DNA of 17,141 nucleotides from Thalassiosira profunda (taxonomy: Eukaryota > Bacillariophyta > Thalassiosirophyceae > Thalassiosirales > Thalassiosiraceae). Under the pieces are notes generated by a model, which saw only the letters and a program-made list of their open reading frames with translations, was not told where the DNA came from and did no database searches. The position numbers and the translations under genes are program-made. The first letter of the stretch is position 1; every line of letters begins with the position of its first letter. Shown one piece after another: positions 16,759 through 17,141 of the stretch. The DNA lies in assembly GCA_036939355.1 (NCBI GenBank), contig JALLAP010001443.1, positions 1 to 17,141 of the forward strand, given 5' to 3'.

Positions 16759-17141
16759 TCATTCAACGTTGAACCCCAGCACCTCCATAATGAGGTTGGG
16801 CACGATGAGCAATGCAAACAGAGGAAAGTTGGCAATGTATTGCCTCGGGTAGAAATGAAAGATCGAGGCACCAATGGACAACGATTGCTGCTCGCGACCG
16901 GGCGTGGCGGCCATTGCATCTGGTGCTGGTGCCAGATAGTCGACGCGATGCCACATCCATGGCGGAATCCAGACGGCATCGCCACGGCGTGTGACGCACC
17001 GATACACCCGGGGCAGTCTGTCCAGCCGTTCCGGCAGCTCGGTCCGCGGACCCATGTCCGAGTAAAAGAATCCCCGATGCCGCGAGGCCGTGGGCCGGAG
17101 CAGCCCGCTCCATTTGGCGGGCACCAATGTCCAGTGCCGCG
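16759..17141 (-). CDS. JmjC/cupin-8 2-oxoglutarate-Fe(II) oxygenase, 3' end only
   Basis: C-terminal 126 residues of a JmjC-type cupin hydroxylase; the 5' part lies beyond the window edge. The visible frame starts RHWTLVPAKWSGLL, followed by RGFFYSDM, the strand-turn GDAVWIPPWMWHRVDYL and SIGASIFHF. GD-x-x-WIPPWMWH is the usual segment holding the distal iron-binding His; the proximal HxD lies upstream and is not seen here. The last 30 residues are hydrophobic (FPLFALLIVPNLIMEVLG) before the TGA at 16761-16759 and could form a membrane helix. Whether it acts on protein or another substrate cannot be told. Rival reading: another cupin-fold oxygenase. Confidence 0.78.
   Translation of the reverse strand, partial: RHWTLVPAKWSGLLRPTASRHRGFFYSDMGPRTELPERLDRLPRVYRCVTRRGDAVWIPPWMWHRVDYLAPAPDAMAATPGREQQSLSIGASIFHFYPRQYIANFPLFALLIVPNLIMEVLGFNVE

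Overview
The window is eukaryotic nuclear DNA. It is GC-rich and gene-dense, with mostly spliceosomal introns of 63-98 bp and well-formed GT-AG sites. The gene set (an ABCG half-transporter, the tRNA wobble enzyme ALKBH8, the ER co-chaperone SIL1, a JmjC-like oxygenase) together with compact genes and a secreted protein made of short IGxNAC-type cysteine repeats points to a stramenopile alga. A centric diatom of the Thalassiosira kind is my best guess. That assignment is inference; no species-specific marker is present.

Layout from left to right. 249-2878 (+): six-exon ABCG transporter with an 18-nt microexon. 2998-6372 (-): single-exon ALKBH8-type tRNA methyltransferase/AlkB hydroxylase, broken by an assembly join (one N between two exact 72-bp copies). 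6792-7825 (-): two-exon four-helix membrane protein, probably DUF2985. 8255-9271 (+): double-hotdog thioesterase-like gene with an in-frame stop and two frame changes, so either a pseudogene or an error-rich stretch. 9591-11347 (-): twelve-exon secreted cysteine-repeat protein, in which most repeats are one symmetric 54-bp exon within a 117-121 bp tandem exon+intron repeat. 11348-13266: gene-poor, with a short dispersed repeat family. 13267-15258 (-): SIL1. 15467-16486 (+): four-helix protein of unknown function. 16759-17141 (-): 3' end of a JmjC/cupin-8 oxygenase cut by the window edge.

The genes do not form a pathway or operon. Three pairs are tail to tail (ABCG/ALKBH8, thioesterase/Cys-repeat, four-helix protein/JmjC). 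Two pairs are head to head with short shared upstream regions (DUF2985/thioesterase and SIL1/four-helix protein).

The most unusual content is the tandem exon array at 9.9-10.6 kb. There, exon duplication with conserved introns can be read directly from the sequence, and all the duplicated exons are phase 1-1. Next are the microexons, a probable GC-AG intron, and the assembly join inside ALKBH8. I see no mobile element, RNA gene, CRISPR array or viral gene that I can support.
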